Source of the DNA: B33-G16 sp964611035
Lineage (GTDB): Bacteria > Desulfobacterota > DSM-4660 > Desulfatiglandales > B25-G16
Length of the DNA stretch: 64,000 nt
NCBI GenBank assembly: GCA_964611035.1
Contig: CAZSWT010000005.1
Span: 1 to 64,000, forward strand
Direction of reading: 5' to 3'
Positions 33,696-42,450 of the stretch are shown piece after piece. The notes beneath the pieces were generated by a model. It was not told the origin of the DNA, did no database searches, and worked only from the letters and a program-made list of their open reading frames with translations. Each line of letters opens with the position of its first letter. The stretch's first letter is position 1. A program made the translations under genes and the position numbers.

Positions 33696-34385
33696 ATGAT
33701 TATAGGGGGATTTCAAAGGTTTTCCCTAATTGATTATCCAGATAAAATTTGTGCAATTGTCTTTACTCAGGGATGTAATTTTAGATGCCCTTACTGCCAT
33801 AATCCGGAACTGGTAGACCCCAAAAAATTTGGCATTGAATTAAAAGAGGACGAGATCCTGTCATTTTTGGATAGGCGAAAGGGAAAGCTTGATGCCGTGA
33901 CCATAACTGGTGGAGAACCCCTTTTACAAAGTGATTTAAGTCCTTTTTTATCGGCGATAAAGAGATTGGGGTATTTGGTGAAGCTGGATACCAATGGGAG
34001 TTTCCCGTCAAGGCTAAAAAAGATAATTGAGTTAAAATCCGTAGATTATCTTGCTATGGATATAAAGACATCTTTGGATAAATACCATGAAGTAATAAAA
34101 AGAAAGATAGATACAAGGAAAATTCTTGACAGTATCAGACTGATTATGGATTCAGGATTAGATTATGAATTCAGAACTACTGTTGTAAAAGCCCTTTTTG
34201 AAAAGGAAGATTTTTATAAGATCGGTCAGTTAATAAAAAACGCGCGGTTATATGTTTTGCAAAAGTTTGTTCCCTCTAAGACGTTAGATGATACGTTTTT
34301 AGATATGAAAAGTTGCACGGATGAAGAACTCGACTGTTTTAAGGAAATCATGGAAGGCTTTGTCCAGAGATGTATTATAAGATAA
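33696..34385 (+). CDS. nrdG: Anaerobic ribonucleotide reductase activating protein (radical SAM)
   Basis: This 229-residue radical-SAM enzyme installs the glycyl radical in NrdD. It has the CxxxCxxC iron-sulfur motif as CNFRCPYC near the N-terminus, followed by HNPELV, then the GGEPLL motif in VTITGGEPLLQSDL and KLDTNGSFP. The length matches the pyruvate-formate-lyase-activase-like NrdG group. It follows nrdD after 184 bases, a gap produced by an apparent insertion; without it the genes would be almost adjacent. Its promoter is presumably that of nrdD. Confidence 0.9.
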   Translation: MIIGGFQRFSLIDYPDKICAIVFTQGCNFRCPYCHNPELVDPKKFGIELKEDEILSFLDRRKGKLDAVTITGGEPLLQSDLSPFLSAIKRLGYLVKLDTNGSFPSRLKKIIELKSVDYLAMDIKTSLDKYHEVIKRKIDTRKILDSIRLIMDSGLDYEFRTTVVKALFEKEDFYKIGQLIKNARLYVLQKFVPSKTLDDTFLDMKSCTDEELDCFKEIMEGFVQRCIIR

Positions 34386-34388
34386 TTT

Positions 34389-34559
34389 GTAACTGTTCAG
34401 CCACGAATGGACACGAATGGACACAAATGAACCTGCCTGCCGCCCGCTAGCCGGCAGGCGGGAATGAAATTCTGTATAAAAAATGGTAAATAATTGTTCG
34501 TGATAATTAGTGATAACCTGCCCGCCGGACGGCAGGCGGGTTTGTGGCTGAACAGTAAC
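34389..34559 (+). repeat. MITE-like element, family C, long copy with nested palindromes
   Basis: The ends gtaactgttcagccac and gtggctgaacagtaac are perfect 16-bp terminal inverted repeats. Relative to the 93-bp copy at 26836-26928, this 171-bp copy has extra GC-rich palindromes at 34432-34462 (cctgcctgccgcccgctagc then cggcaggcggg) and 34517-34540 (cctgcccgccggacggcagg then cggg). It sits between nrdG and the stress-protein gene. Confidence 0.7.
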
Positions 34560-34592
34560 GACTCAACAAACTCAAAGAAGGAGGATTGATCT

Positions 34593-35024
34593 ATGAAGAT
34601 ACTTTTTTGTACTGGTGGTAGTGAAAAATCGGAAAACGCTATTCGAGCAGGCGCATCCTTAGCCACTAAATTAGGCGCAGATGCTACTGTCTTAAGTGTG
34701 GGTCCATCCCATGCTCTTATAAACAAGATGCTTGGCGCAGAATTTAGGATGTCTGAAGTGACCATTGATACAGATCGGGCTGTGACCAGAAATACCTCTA
34801 AATATGCAGAAAGTGGTGCGAAGATACTTAAAAAGGCTGGTATTAATGCAGTGGCAAAAACTGCAAGAGGTGAGATAGCAGATGAGATTCTGAGAGAAGT
34901 AGAAAGTGGCAATTATGACTTTATTGTTGTATCAGCCAAAGGAAAACCAGGGGACAGAAAGCTTTTGGGAAGTAATACAAGAAAGGTTCTGGCTAAGGCA
35001 AAGATACCTGTGTACGTTGTGTAG
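34593..35024 (+). CDS. Universal stress protein (UspA family)
   Basis: This 143-residue protein has the UspA fold: MKILFCTGGSEKSENAIRAG at the start and a C-terminal nucleotide-binding loop VSAKGKPGDRKLLGSNTRKV, which matches the G-2x-G-9x-G(S/T) ATP-binding pattern approximately. Members help cells survive stress, often through ATP-dependent or scaffold roles. A strong ribosome-binding site (aaggagg) precedes ATG 34593. It is monocistronic, convergent with pyrF, and preceded by a mobile-like repeat element. Confidence 0.85.
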   Translation: MKILFCTGGSEKSENAIRAGASLATKLGADATVLSVGPSHALINKMLGAEFRMSEVTIDTDRAVTRNTSKYAESGAKILKKAGINAVAKTARGEIADEILREVESGNYDFIVVSAKGKPGDRKLLGSNTRKVLAKAKIPVYVV

Positions 35025-35045
35025 CCCCTGGCGGCGAAAAGCCAT

Positions 35046-35771
35046 CTATTGAGAGATTGCAATTGCGATCTCACCCACAATCCTTTTTGCAGCCTCAATC
35101 GGTTTTTCGGCAGTCCGGATAGGTCTGCCAACCACAATGTAATCAGCCCCACTTTTTATCGCTTGATCAGGGGTAATAATTCTTTTTTGATCATCCTTTC
35201 CTACCATAGACCACTGTGGCCTGATACCAGGGGTAACAACGATAAAATCTTTTCCTAACTCAGCCTTAACCTTTTCGACCTCCAGTCCAGAACAGACAAC
35301 ACCGGAACAGCCAGCCTCTTTGGCCATTCTGGCCTTAAGCATAACCAATTCTGTAATGTCTGCAATGTATCTATCGTTGTAACCCAGCTCTTTTAGATTG
35401 CTACTATCAAGGCTGGTGAGCACTGTGATAGCCAATATTTTGACACTGGAAGGGTTATTGTCAACAATAGAGCGTAGAAGATCCTTTCCTTCATCGCAAT
35501 GCACGGTCGTAAAGGCTACTCCATAGGCACTTGCGGCCAGAAACGCGCCTTTAACAGTAGCAGGGATATCATGAAACTTTAGATCAAGAAATATCCCTGC
35601 ATCACTCCTGTCTTTAATTGCGCTGAGGATTTTTGGTCCAACACTGACAAAGAGCTCCAGACCAACTTTGAAAATGCCTACATACTCCTTGAAGAGTTCT
35701 ACATACCGGATTGCCTCGTCATAAGTCGGAACATCTAATGGGAATATCAGATAATCTTTTGCCTTTTTCAT
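35046..35771 (-). CDS. pyrF: Orotidine 5-phosphate decarboxylase
   Basis: This 241-residue TIM-barrel enzyme makes UMP, the last step of de novo pyrimidine synthesis. The signature IFLDLKFHDIPATV contains the catalytic DxKxxD set, and VVTPGIRP is the phosphate-binding loop. The N-terminal LIFPLDVPTYDEAIRYVEL gives the substrate Asp, and DYIVVGRPI is the final phosphate site. The length is normal for the short bacterial class. It stands alone, convergent with the stress protein gene (22 bases apart), and no other pyr genes are in the window. Confidence 0.92.
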   Translation of the reverse strand: MKKAKDYLIFPLDVPTYDEAIRYVELFKEYVGIFKVGLELFVSVGPKILSAIKDRSDAGIFLDLKFHDIPATVKGAFLAASAYGVAFTTVHCDEGKDLLRSIVDNNPSSVKILAITVLTSLDSSNLKELGYNDRYIADITELVMLKARMAKEAGCSGVVCSGLEVEKVKAELGKDFIVVTPGIRPQWSMVGKDDQKRIITPDQAIKSGADYIVVGRPIRTAEKPIEAAKRIVGEIAIAISQ

Positions 35772-35834
35772 CTTTATTAATCTCTAAAAAAGTTGTACTC
35801 TTTATAAAAAAAGGTATAAATTTTAAATAAAAAG

Positions 35835-35910
35835 GCCACCGTAGCTCAGATGGCAGAGCACCTCACTCGTAATGAGGATGTCGGCGGTTCGATTCCGCCC
35901 GGTGGCTCCA
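35835..35910 (+). tRNA. tRNA-Thr (anticodon CGT)
   Basis: The 7-bp acceptor stem pairs gccaccg (35835-35841) with cggtggc (35900-35906), followed by discriminator T and an encoded CCA. The anticodon arm cctca-ct-CGT-aa-tgagg gives anticodon CGT, reading ACG threonine codons. The T arm gcggttcgattccgc is standard. Confidence 0.95.
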
Positions 35911-35951
35911 CAATTTTTCTTGCATCCCTCAAAGGCTCATATTGGGGATAA

Positions 35952-36683
35952 TTATTGCCATAAAGGGGGTGACCATCTGTTTGTATAACCATTATAGGAC
36001 CAGCATCCGGGCAATTTATTGTTTAACTGGAATTTAGGATTCTCTATCCATTGTTGCATAAGCTCATGGGCCCTGTTTATTTCCTTAAACCTATCACCAT
36101 CGCCACCTTTATCAGGATGATAAACCTTTGCCATTCCTCTGTAGGCTTTTTTTATTTCCCTGACATAATCTCCAAACACTAATGTTTTCATATGTATATT
36201 AAGATGCTTAAGCCCCTTTTTTTGATCAGCGGATAGTTTTGGGATCCTGTGCGCATTTGGTTTGATTGATTCAGGGTTGATACTGTATTCAACATTTTCT
36301 TCAAGAATCGATTGAGATGCAAAACTACGAGAAATTCGCCTGCTTCTTTTTTTATACCACTCCTTGCCAGCTTCAAGCGTGAGTTCTTTAAGTGTGTGAG
36401 CAGGAGCGTAACCTGGTTTTCTCCGGTAGATAAATCTTGATATTATATTTGACCAGGCAGGCATCACATCAAGGGCAACGAAATTTTCGGTAAACGAAAA
36501 GACTGCATATCGTGTATTAAGAGTTTGCAGTAATCCCTTAGACAGAGAAAGTGACCATATTAGTTTCTGTCTGCATTGCTTTGAACAATACCGCCTGCCT
36601 GGTTTAATATCACTCGTTCCACATGCAAGGCATCCCGACATCCTTCTTTCATTAAAAGAAGGTGATATTTCTCTTTTGTACAT
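35952..36683 (-). CDS. J-domain protein with N-terminal zinc-finger-like motif
   Basis: This 243-residue protein ends in a DnaJ-like J domain: KKAYRGMAKVYHPDKGGDGD contains the HPD tripeptide needed to stimulate DnaK ATPase, followed by RFKEINRAHELM. The N-terminus has CLACG and YCSKQCRQ, a four-cysteine zinc-binding motif like those in short DnaJ-like or HNH-type proteins. The middle (60-150) shows no known domain. There is no Gly/Phe linker or DnaJ zinc domain, so it is a specialised J protein that probably brings DnaK to one client. It lies next to tRNA-Thr and divergent from tolQ. Confidence 0.8.
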   Translation of the reverse strand: MYKREISPSFNERRMSGCLACGTSDIKPGRRYCSKQCRQKLIWSLSLSKGLLQTLNTRYAVFSFTENFVALDVMPAWSNIISRFIYRRKPGYAPAHTLKELTLEAGKEWYKKRSRRISRSFASQSILEENVEYSINPESIKPNAHRIPKLSADQKKGLKHLNIHMKTLVFGDYVREIKKAYRGMAKVYHPDKGGDGDRFKEINRAHELMQQWIENPKFQLNNKLPGCWSYNGYTNRWSPPLWQ

Positions 36684-36889
36684 CTCTTATCTCTTAATAA
36701 GCAACACTATTGGATCTATATGTAAGATGTTTAGGAAGTTTTTAAATTAATGTTTATTATTATCATAAGAGTCAGGCATAGTAAAAGTTAAAATTGTTAC
36801 TGTCATGGCATTTGTATTTCAGTTGACTTTGGCGGTTTAATTTAAGTATTGTAATAAAAATTAATGAACATTAATCAGGGTTAGTTATA

Positions 36890-37621
36890 ATGTCATATCA
36901 TTTTACAAACGATATTATCCAGATGGTATTGCATGCCGGTCCAATGGTAAAATTTGTTCTTTTTATCCTTTTCTTTTTCTCTCTCACTTCGTGGACCATA
37001 ATCTTCATGAAATTAAGATTACTTAAGAAATTCAAAGTTGAAAATGAAAGATTTTTAGAACTTTTTTCCTCCAGCCGAGAGATAAGTAAAGTATATTTGC
37101 AGAGCAAGATATTTAATTTTAGCCCTTTAGCTAAGATATTCAGGGCTGGTTATGCGGAATTTAACCGGTCTAAGATGTTACAAGGTAATCCTGATGAAGA
37201 TAAAGGTTCGCAATCGCAGCAACAGATTTTAGATCATGTGCACAGGGCTACTAAAAAGGTCTTGCTTGCTCAAAGCTCTCGTTTAGAAAGAGGGCTCACC
37301 TTCCTGGCAACTACTGGAAATTCCTCCCCTTTTATCGGGCTGTTTGGAACTGTGTGGGGCATAATGACTTCATTCAGATCCATAGGCATGAAAGGTTCTG
37401 CTAGTTTGGCGGTTGTGGCCCCTGGTATAGCCGAGGCCCTCATTGCCACGGCAGCAGGATTGGCAGCAGCTATACCTGCTGTTGTGGCCTTCAATTATTT
37501 TACCAATAGGACAAGAACATCTCAAACGGAGATGGGGAATTTTATTTCTGACTTTGTAGGTTCATTGGATAAAGGCTTAACGAGAAGGGTCTTAACTGAA
37601 AAATCAAGAGGCGAACAGTAA
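36890..37621 (+). CDS. tolQ: Tol-Pal motor protein TolQ
   Basis: This 243-residue inner membrane protein of the MotA/TolQ/ExbB family uses the proton gradient to drive outer-membrane constriction in division. A first membrane segment lies at about 18-40 (FVLFILFFFSLTSWTIIFM). The conserved core LATTGNSSPFIGLFGTVWGI begins the second segment, and PGIAEALIATAAGLAAAIPA is the third. TolQ rather than ExbB is indicated by the following tolR-tolA-tolB-pal genes. Its TAA stop shares a base with the tolR ATG (37621), indicating coupling. It is the first gene of the operon, with a promoter expected in the AT-rich 200 bases upstream. Confidence 0.92.
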   Translation: MSYHFTNDIIQMVLHAGPMVKFVLFILFFFSLTSWTIIFMKLRLLKKFKVENERFLELFSSSREISKVYLQSKIFNFSPLAKIFRAGYAEFNRSKMLQGNPDEDKGSQSQQQILDHVHRATKKVLLAQSSRLERGLTFLATTGNSSPFIGLFGTVWGIMTSFRSIGMKGSASLAVVAPGIAEALIATAAGLAAAIPAVVAFNYFTNRTRTSQTEMGNFISDFVGSLDKGLTRRVLTEKSRGEQ

Positions 37622-38028
37622 TGGATGTGGGAGAAGGCAGGTCAGATCTAATATCAGATATCAATGTAACACCCCTGGTTGATGTTATGTTGGTGCTGCT
37701 CATTATATTTATGGTGACAGCGCCTATGATGATTCATGGGGTCAAGGTAAATCTCCCCATAACGGAAAGTAAAAGCATAAAGAGCAAAGAAGATCCTTTA
37801 ATATTATCTATCACCAAAAAAAGGCTCATTTTTATTGAAGACTATAATGTTGCGTTTAATGCTCTCAAGGGAAAGCTAAAAAAAATAGTCGCTAATAGAG
37901 CAGGAAAAGAGATTCTCTTGCAGGCTGATAAAGATGTGCCTTATGGTTTTGTAATGAAGGTCATGTCTCAGGTTAAAGAGGCTGGAATTACTAAAGTTGG
38001 AATGATAACCGAACCTTTGCATAAATGA
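37621..38028 (+). CDS. tolR: Tol-Pal protein TolR
   Basis: This 135-residue ExbD/TolR family protein has one membrane segment (VTPLVDVMLVLLIIFMVTAP). The conserved Asp in that segment (LVDVM) carries protons together with TolQ. The periplasmic part contains KEILLQADKDVPYGFVMKVM, as in other TolR proteins. Its ATG overlaps the tolQ stop by one base, and its stop overlaps the tolA start in an ATGA junction at 38025-38028. Confidence 0.92.
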   Translation: MDVGEGRSDLISDINVTPLVDVMLVLLIIFMVTAPMMIHGVKVNLPITESKSIKSKEDPLILSITKKRLIFIEDYNVAFNALKGKLKKIVANRAGKEILLQADKDVPYGFVMKVMSQVKEAGITKVGMITEPLHK

Positions 38029-38915
38029 CAGCCACGTGGTCTATGGTTAATTCAAGTTTTAAGGAAGAGAGATGGGGCAGGATGATGGCCCTATCCTTCT
38101 GTTTTCATTTAGTGATATTCTCTACGTTTCTCTTTGCTACACAAACAAAAATCCACTTTCCATCTATGGAGGAGAGGGTATATCATGTTGAATTAGTTGG
38201 TCCTCCATCAGGAGTTGAAAGCGGTGTCAAGGGTAAAGGTGCAGCAAATATAGCCAAGAGAAAGGATAAATCGCATATAGTAAAGACTAAGACCCGGCGG
38301 ATAGCCATTAAGAAAAAAAAGACTGTATCTGTTTTAGCAAAAAGGGTTTCTTCAAAGCCAATAACCAGAGAAAGAAAGAAGGATTTTTCTGCTTCGGAGC
38401 TTGTTGATCGGGCTATATCGAAGATAGAAAAAAAGGTAAAAGAGGATAAGCCGGATGACCTCGAAAAGGCCCTATCGCAAATCGAAAGAAAGGTAAAAAA
38501 TGATAAGACAAGCCAATCCGAAAAGATCCTGGATAAACCTGAAGAAGGTATCAAAACTTTCTCTAAAGGAGGAAAAGGTGGGATATTTGGAATGTCTTCA
38601 GGTATAGGTAAAGGTATTCAGCTTTATCAGATGAAGATCGAAGATGCTATCAAAAATAACTGGTCTTACCCGGTCGCCCTTATCGATATAAAAAGCAAGA
38701 AACCCCCTGAAGCAATAATTATAGTTACTGTAAGAAGTGATGGAAAAATTTTAAAGGCCTGGTTTAGGAAAAAATCCAACAACCCTCTCTTTGATGATTC
38801 TGTGCTGAAGGCTATTGAGAGATCAGATCCTCTCCCTGAATTTCCACCTGGCTACTTAAAGAGTTATGATGAAGTTGAAATCAATTTTAGCCTCAAAGAC
38901 CTTGTTCAACAATAG
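38025..38915 (+). CDS. tolA: TolA-like energy transducer (TonB family C-terminal domain)
   Basis: This 296-residue protein has a single N-terminal anchor (MMALSFCFHLVIFSTFLFAT), a long Lys/Glu-rich helical middle with repeats such as SKIEKKVKEDKPDDLEKAL and SQIERKVKNDK, and a C-terminal TonB/TolA-like domain (VTVRSDGKILKAWFRKKSNN, FDDSVLKAIERSDPLPEFP). It spans the periplasm to link TolQR with TolB and Pal. The position between tolR and tolB identifies it better than sequence, which diverges fast. tolB starts within its last 50 bases. Confidence 0.88.
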   Translation: MTATWSMVNSSFKEERWGRMMALSFCFHLVIFSTFLFATQTKIHFPSMEERVYHVELVGPPSGVESGVKGKGAANIAKRKDKSHIVKTKTRRIAIKKKKTVSVLAKRVSSKPITRERKKDFSASELVDRAISKIEKKVKEDKPDDLEKALSQIERKVKNDKTSQSEKILDKPEEGIKTFSKGGKGGIFGMSSGIGKGIQLYQMKIEDAIKNNWSYPVALIDIKSKKPPEAIIIVTVRSDGKILKAWFRKKSNNPLFDDSVLKAIERSDPLPEFPPGYLKSYDEVEINFSLKDLVQQ

Positions 38916-40230
38916 AGCCGCCTTTCGGATAGTTATATGGATTTTGGTTCTATGCGTAGGCATTATTTTCCAGAAAAAGGAGTCAGAGGCACGGCTTTAC
39001 ATAGATATCACTTCCCCTTCAATGAGGAAGATAGCTATTGCTATACCTGATTTTAAATACATAGGTAAAAAAAATGAACATCCAGACTTAAGAAGCAAAC
39101 TTCCCGGAATTATATCCAATGATTTTGATCTCAGTGGTTATTTTAGACCACTGGATAAGGATTCTTTTATTGAAGGCCCACAGTCTGGAATTACAGGCGA
39201 CACCATTCATTTTAAGGATTGGTCAGTTATTGGGGCCACACTCCTTTTAAAAGGTGGGTATAGTTGTATAGGTGAACAGCTTAAGGTAGAGATACGATTA
39301 TTTGATGTCTTCTCTGGCAGACAACTTTATGGGAAAAGGGTGTTGGGGTTGATTGAGCAATCACGATATTTAATGCATCGCCTTGGGAACGATATTATGC
39401 TTACATTGACTGGACATACTGGACCATTTTTAACCAAGTTGGCCTTTGTTGGAACTTCTTCTGGGCATAAAGAGATTTACATATCTGATTATGATGGACA
39501 TAACGTGGAGCAAATAACACAGCACAATACTATTACTATTTCACCACGATTTTCTCCCCTGGGCGACAAGATGATTTATACCTCTTTCCGTAATTCAAGA
39601 ACAATGCTTTTTATGCATGACATGATCAAGAAATCAGTTACAAAGATTTCAGATAGAAAGGGACTCAATATTGCTGCTGCCTGGAAACCGAACGGAAGAG
39701 AGCTTGCCTTGACACTTACAGTTAGTGGAAATCCGGACATCTATTTAATTGATTTAACAGGCAAAATTGTGAAGAGGCTGACCAGAAATTGGGGGATTGA
39801 TGTCTCTCCAGCTTTTTCGCCTGATGGCAATAAAATGGCCTTTGTTTCCAACAGGTCCGGCTCACCTCAGATATATGTCCTTGATCTTATTACTAATAAA
39901 GTAGAAAGATTAACATTTGAAGGGAATTATAATACCTCACCGGCCTGGTCAAAACTTGACAGAATAGCTTTTGCTGGTTCTGCAGATGGTCAGTTCGATA
40001 TATATAGTATTTCTCCAGATGGAGAGGGCCTTTATCGTGTAACTCACAATCAAGGGAATAATGAGGATCCGTGTTGGTCTCCAGACGGGCGTTATGTTGC
40101 CTTTAGTTCGAAAAGAACAGATGGCAACCACCATATTTTTATTGCTAATGCCAATGGGGAAAACCAGAGACAAATAACTTTTTTTAATGGTGATCAACTA
40201 TCACCTTCTTGGGCTCAACATTTTCGATGA
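38866..40230 (+). CDS. tolB: Tol-Pal translocation protein TolB
   Basis: This 454-residue periplasmic protein has an N-terminal signal segment (FRIVIWILVLCVGIIF), the TolB N-terminal domain (YIDITSPSMRKIAIAIPDFK) and a C-terminal six-bladed propeller, with repeated motifs such as PRFSPLGDKMIYTSFR, PAFSPDGNKMAFVSNRSG and PCWSPDGRYVAFSSKR. It binds Pal and TolA. The ATG at 38866 overlaps tolA by 50 bases and gives a leader longer than usual, so a shorter start within the overlap is possible. Confidence 0.93.
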   Translation: MMKLKSILASKTLFNNRAAFRIVIWILVLCVGIIFQKKESEARLYIDITSPSMRKIAIAIPDFKYIGKKNEHPDLRSKLPGIISNDFDLSGYFRPLDKDSFIEGPQSGITGDTIHFKDWSVIGATLLLKGGYSCIGEQLKVEIRLFDVFSGRQLYGKRVLGLIEQSRYLMHRLGNDIMLTLTGHTGPFLTKLAFVGTSSGHKEIYISDYDGHNVEQITQHNTITISPRFSPLGDKMIYTSFRNSRTMLFMHDMIKKSVTKISDRKGLNIAAAWKPNGRELALTLTVSGNPDIYLIDLTGKIVKRLTRNWGIDVSPAFSPDGNKMAFVSNRSGSPQIYVLDLITNKVERLTFEGNYNTSPAWSKLDRIAFAGSADGQFDIYSISPDGEGLYRVTHNQGNNEDPCWSPDGRYVAFSSKRTDGNHHIFIANANGENQRQITFFNGDQLSPSWAQHFR

Positions 40231-40364
40231 CTACTACCTTTTTATTAGAAAAGTATTATTTGATATCTAAATGCTTGAATTTCAAAATGAGAAATGATAG
40301 GTATATAAACTTATATAAAGTGAGGTCCCATTTTTATAAACTAAAAACAAGGAGGTAAAAGACT

Positions 40365-41003
40365 ATGAAGAGGAATCTAATAATTGCAGTACTTGTGGTT
40401 TTTGCATTCTCATCCGTTTTTTTGATGTCTTCATGTGCTAAAAAGCAGGTGGTAACAGAAGAGAAGCAGGTAAAAGCTCCCCCTAAGGAGGTAGCAAAAG
40501 TTGAGAAAGAAAAGCCTGCAGTCAAAGAGGTAAAGGAAGCGGAAGAAGTTAAGAAGGCAGAGGAGGCCAAACTTGAGAAGCTCAAGGAATTGGAGATGAC
40601 TAAGAAAAGAGAGGCCGAGGCAAAGATGAACGAGGAAAAGGCCTGGCAGGAAAGAAGGATTGCAAAGGTTGAGGCAGAGGCAGTCTATTTTGATTTTGAT
40701 AAGTCTTTTATTAGATTGGAATATAGGGCTGTACTTCAAGCAAAGGCAGAATTCCTGAAAGATAACCCCAATATCTATATAAGGATCGAGGGTAATTGTG
40801 ATGAAAGGGGTACCAACGAATATAACCTCGCTTTGGGAGAAAGAAGAGCCAATAGCGCAGTGAAATTTTTAGTCTCTCTCGGGATTTCTCCTGACAGGAT
40901 AGAGGCCATAAGCTATGGTGAGGAGAGACCTCTTGCTTTAGGTCATGGCGGAGGGGCATGGGCTCAGAACAGACGTGATGATTTCACAGTTATAGCCAAA
41001 TAA
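40365..41003 (+). CDS. pal: Peptidoglycan-associated lipoprotein Pal
   Basis: This 212-residue lipoprotein has a lipobox MSSC, a Lys/Glu/Ala-rich coiled linker (about 25-100) and an OmpA-type peptidoglycan-binding domain: VYFDFDKSFIRLEYRAVLQ, RIEGNCDERGTNEYNLALGE, RRANSAVKFL and the terminal NRRDDF. It anchors the outer membrane to peptidoglycan and interacts with TolB. The linker is longer than in enterobacterial Pal (typically about 170 residues in total). Ribosome-binding site aaggagg precedes ATG 40365. Confidence 0.93.
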   Translation: MKRNLIIAVLVVFAFSSVFLMSSCAKKQVVTEEKQVKAPPKEVAKVEKEKPAVKEVKEAEEVKKAEEAKLEKLKELEMTKKREAEAKMNEEKAWQERRIAKVEAEAVYFDFDKSFIRLEYRAVLQAKAEFLKDNPNIYIRIEGNCDERGTNEYNLALGERRANSAVKFLVSLGISPDRIEAISYGEERPLALGHGGGAWAQNRRDDFTVIAK

Positions 41004-41035
41004 GTTACAGAAACGTAAGTATCAAGGGGCGAGAT

Positions 41036-41071
41036 TTTTAGACAGAGGTGGACTGTTCCCTCTGTCTAAAA
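41036..41071. repeat. 13-bp inverted repeat after pal
   Basis: The arms ttttagacagagg and cctctgtctaaaa form a perfect 13-bp stem with a 10-base loop between pal and cpoB. The downstream arm ends in A rather than T residues, so on the plus strand it is not a classic intrinsic terminator; it may limit transcript decay between pal and cpoB. Confidence 0.5.
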
Positions 41072-41163
41072 TAGACCCTTCTCGTTATTATGTGAAGCAT
41101 AAGAGAGTGCTGATAGCACTTTAGATGTTATGGATTTTAGTGGTTGAGTGAAGACGTAAAGAG

Positions 41164-42114
41164 ATGGCTAACATAGTTATAAAATTTTTTATTTTTCTTT
41201 CAGTTTTTATTTTTTTTCTCACTTCCTGCGCCTCTCAGAAGGACATAATTTATCTTAATAATCAGGTTAACGCACTTTATCGGCAATCAAAGAAAGATGA
41301 AAAAAGGTTTGAGAAATCCTTAAAGAAATTTGAAGAAAAAATTAAAGCTCATGAGTCTGTGCAAAAGGAAACAGTAAAAAGCTTGAATGAGGATAAAAGG
41401 CGTTTGAACAAGGATCAGGAGTCTATACGCTTACACCTTGCCCAAGTTGAAGCTGACCTTTTGGAAATAAAAGATAAAATTCAAGAATTGACCGGCAAGG
41501 TAGAAGAGAATAGTCATCTATTAAAGGGAGCCACAGAGGAAGACACTACTAACGTTGATGCTATGGTATCCAAGATGAAGGGACTTTCTTCTATGCTTGA
41601 TGAGCTCAAAACAAGGATTGAGAAGGTTGAGAGTTCGTTACGCTTTAAGCCTTCGGTTACTACAAAAACGACTGGCCCGGAAAAGGTTTTACCTGTCCAG
41701 GAGACTCCAAAAAAAGAAATCTCCACTTTACAGGAGAAAAAGCTGACAGAATCAGAAACATATGATAGGGCACTGGGCTATTATAGGGATGATCGGTATG
41801 AAGAAGCTATGGCAGGGTTTAAAAATTTTCTCACACTGTATTCCACATCTGACCTAGCAGATAATGCGCATTTCTGGATCGGTGAGTGTTACAGGGCCTT
41901 AAAAAAATATGAGGAGGCAATTTTGGCCTATCAAAAGGTCATTAATGGCTATCCGAAGGGGAATAAGGTTCCTTCAGCTATGTTACAACAGGCACTCACA
42001 TTCGAGAAGATAAATGATACGACAACTGCCAACCTCGTATTTAAAAAACTGGTTAAGAATTTTCCAAAGACCAAAGAGGCTGAGATCGCCAGAAAAAGAC
42101 TTAAGCAAGATTAA
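41164..42114 (+). CDS. cpoB: Tol-Pal cell division coordinator CpoB (YbgF)
   Basis: This 316-residue protein has an N-terminal signal with a lipobox-like FLTSC, a coiled coil (30-160) that would trimerise, and C-terminal tetratricopeptide repeats: YDRALGYYRDDRYEEAMAGF, FWIGECYRALKKYEEAILAY and ALTFEKINDTTTANLVFKKL. In E. coli CpoB coordinates PBP1B with Tol constriction. As the last gene of the tol-pal cluster it fits YbgF/CpoB. A lipobox is seen in many deltaproteobacterial versions, unlike the E. coli protein. Confidence 0.9.
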   Translation: MANIVIKFFIFLSVFIFFLTSCASQKDIIYLNNQVNALYRQSKKDEKRFEKSLKKFEEKIKAHESVQKETVKSLNEDKRRLNKDQESIRLHLAQVEADLLEIKDKIQELTGKVEENSHLLKGATEEDTTNVDAMVSKMKGLSSMLDELKTRIEKVESSLRFKPSVTTKTTGPEKVLPVQETPKKEISTLQEKKLTESETYDRALGYYRDDRYEEAMAGFKNFLTLYSTSDLADNAHFWIGECYRALKKYEEAILAYQKVINGYPKGNKVPSAMLQQALTFEKINDTTTANLVFKKLVKNFPKTKEAEIARKRLKQD

Positions 42115-42450
42115 CTAAATGGAGTGTTGGCCCGCCCTGGCGCGACTTCTTAGGCAAATATCGCAATGTCTATAGTATTTATAAGTCCTGGCAATACAGC
42201 CTCAGCCTTGCATGCCAGGCCTGCCCACCATCTGGCAGGCGGGTCTGGGCCAGGGGCGCGAATTTCATTGAACGTTTTGTTGTCACTGTGATATTGCAGA
42301 TACAGTAGCCGTTGGACTTAGGTATTTCAAATCAGGGTCTGGGCCAGGGAGAATTGGAATAATGGGAAATAAAAGCGGAATTCAGGGTAAATTCACCCAT
42401 CACTCCAGCACTCCATTACTCCAATTAGGGCGAAGCTCCGAAGTTCATTT
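42115..42450. other. Spacer after cpoB with GC-rich palindrome
   Basis: The gap contains a GC-rich palindrome at 42220-42243 (cctgcccaccatctggcagg then cggg), and the word ctgggccaggg occurs twice nearby. No gene is seen. Confidence 0.5.

Noticed and set aside
36823..36852. Promoter for tolQ (TTGACT with a downstream TATTGT)
   Set aside because: The -35 is good, but spacing is 18 and the -10 is poor, so I did not call it.
41036..41071. Intrinsic terminator after pal
   Set aside because: The stem is perfect, but no T-run follows on the plus strand, so I list it only as an inverted repeat.
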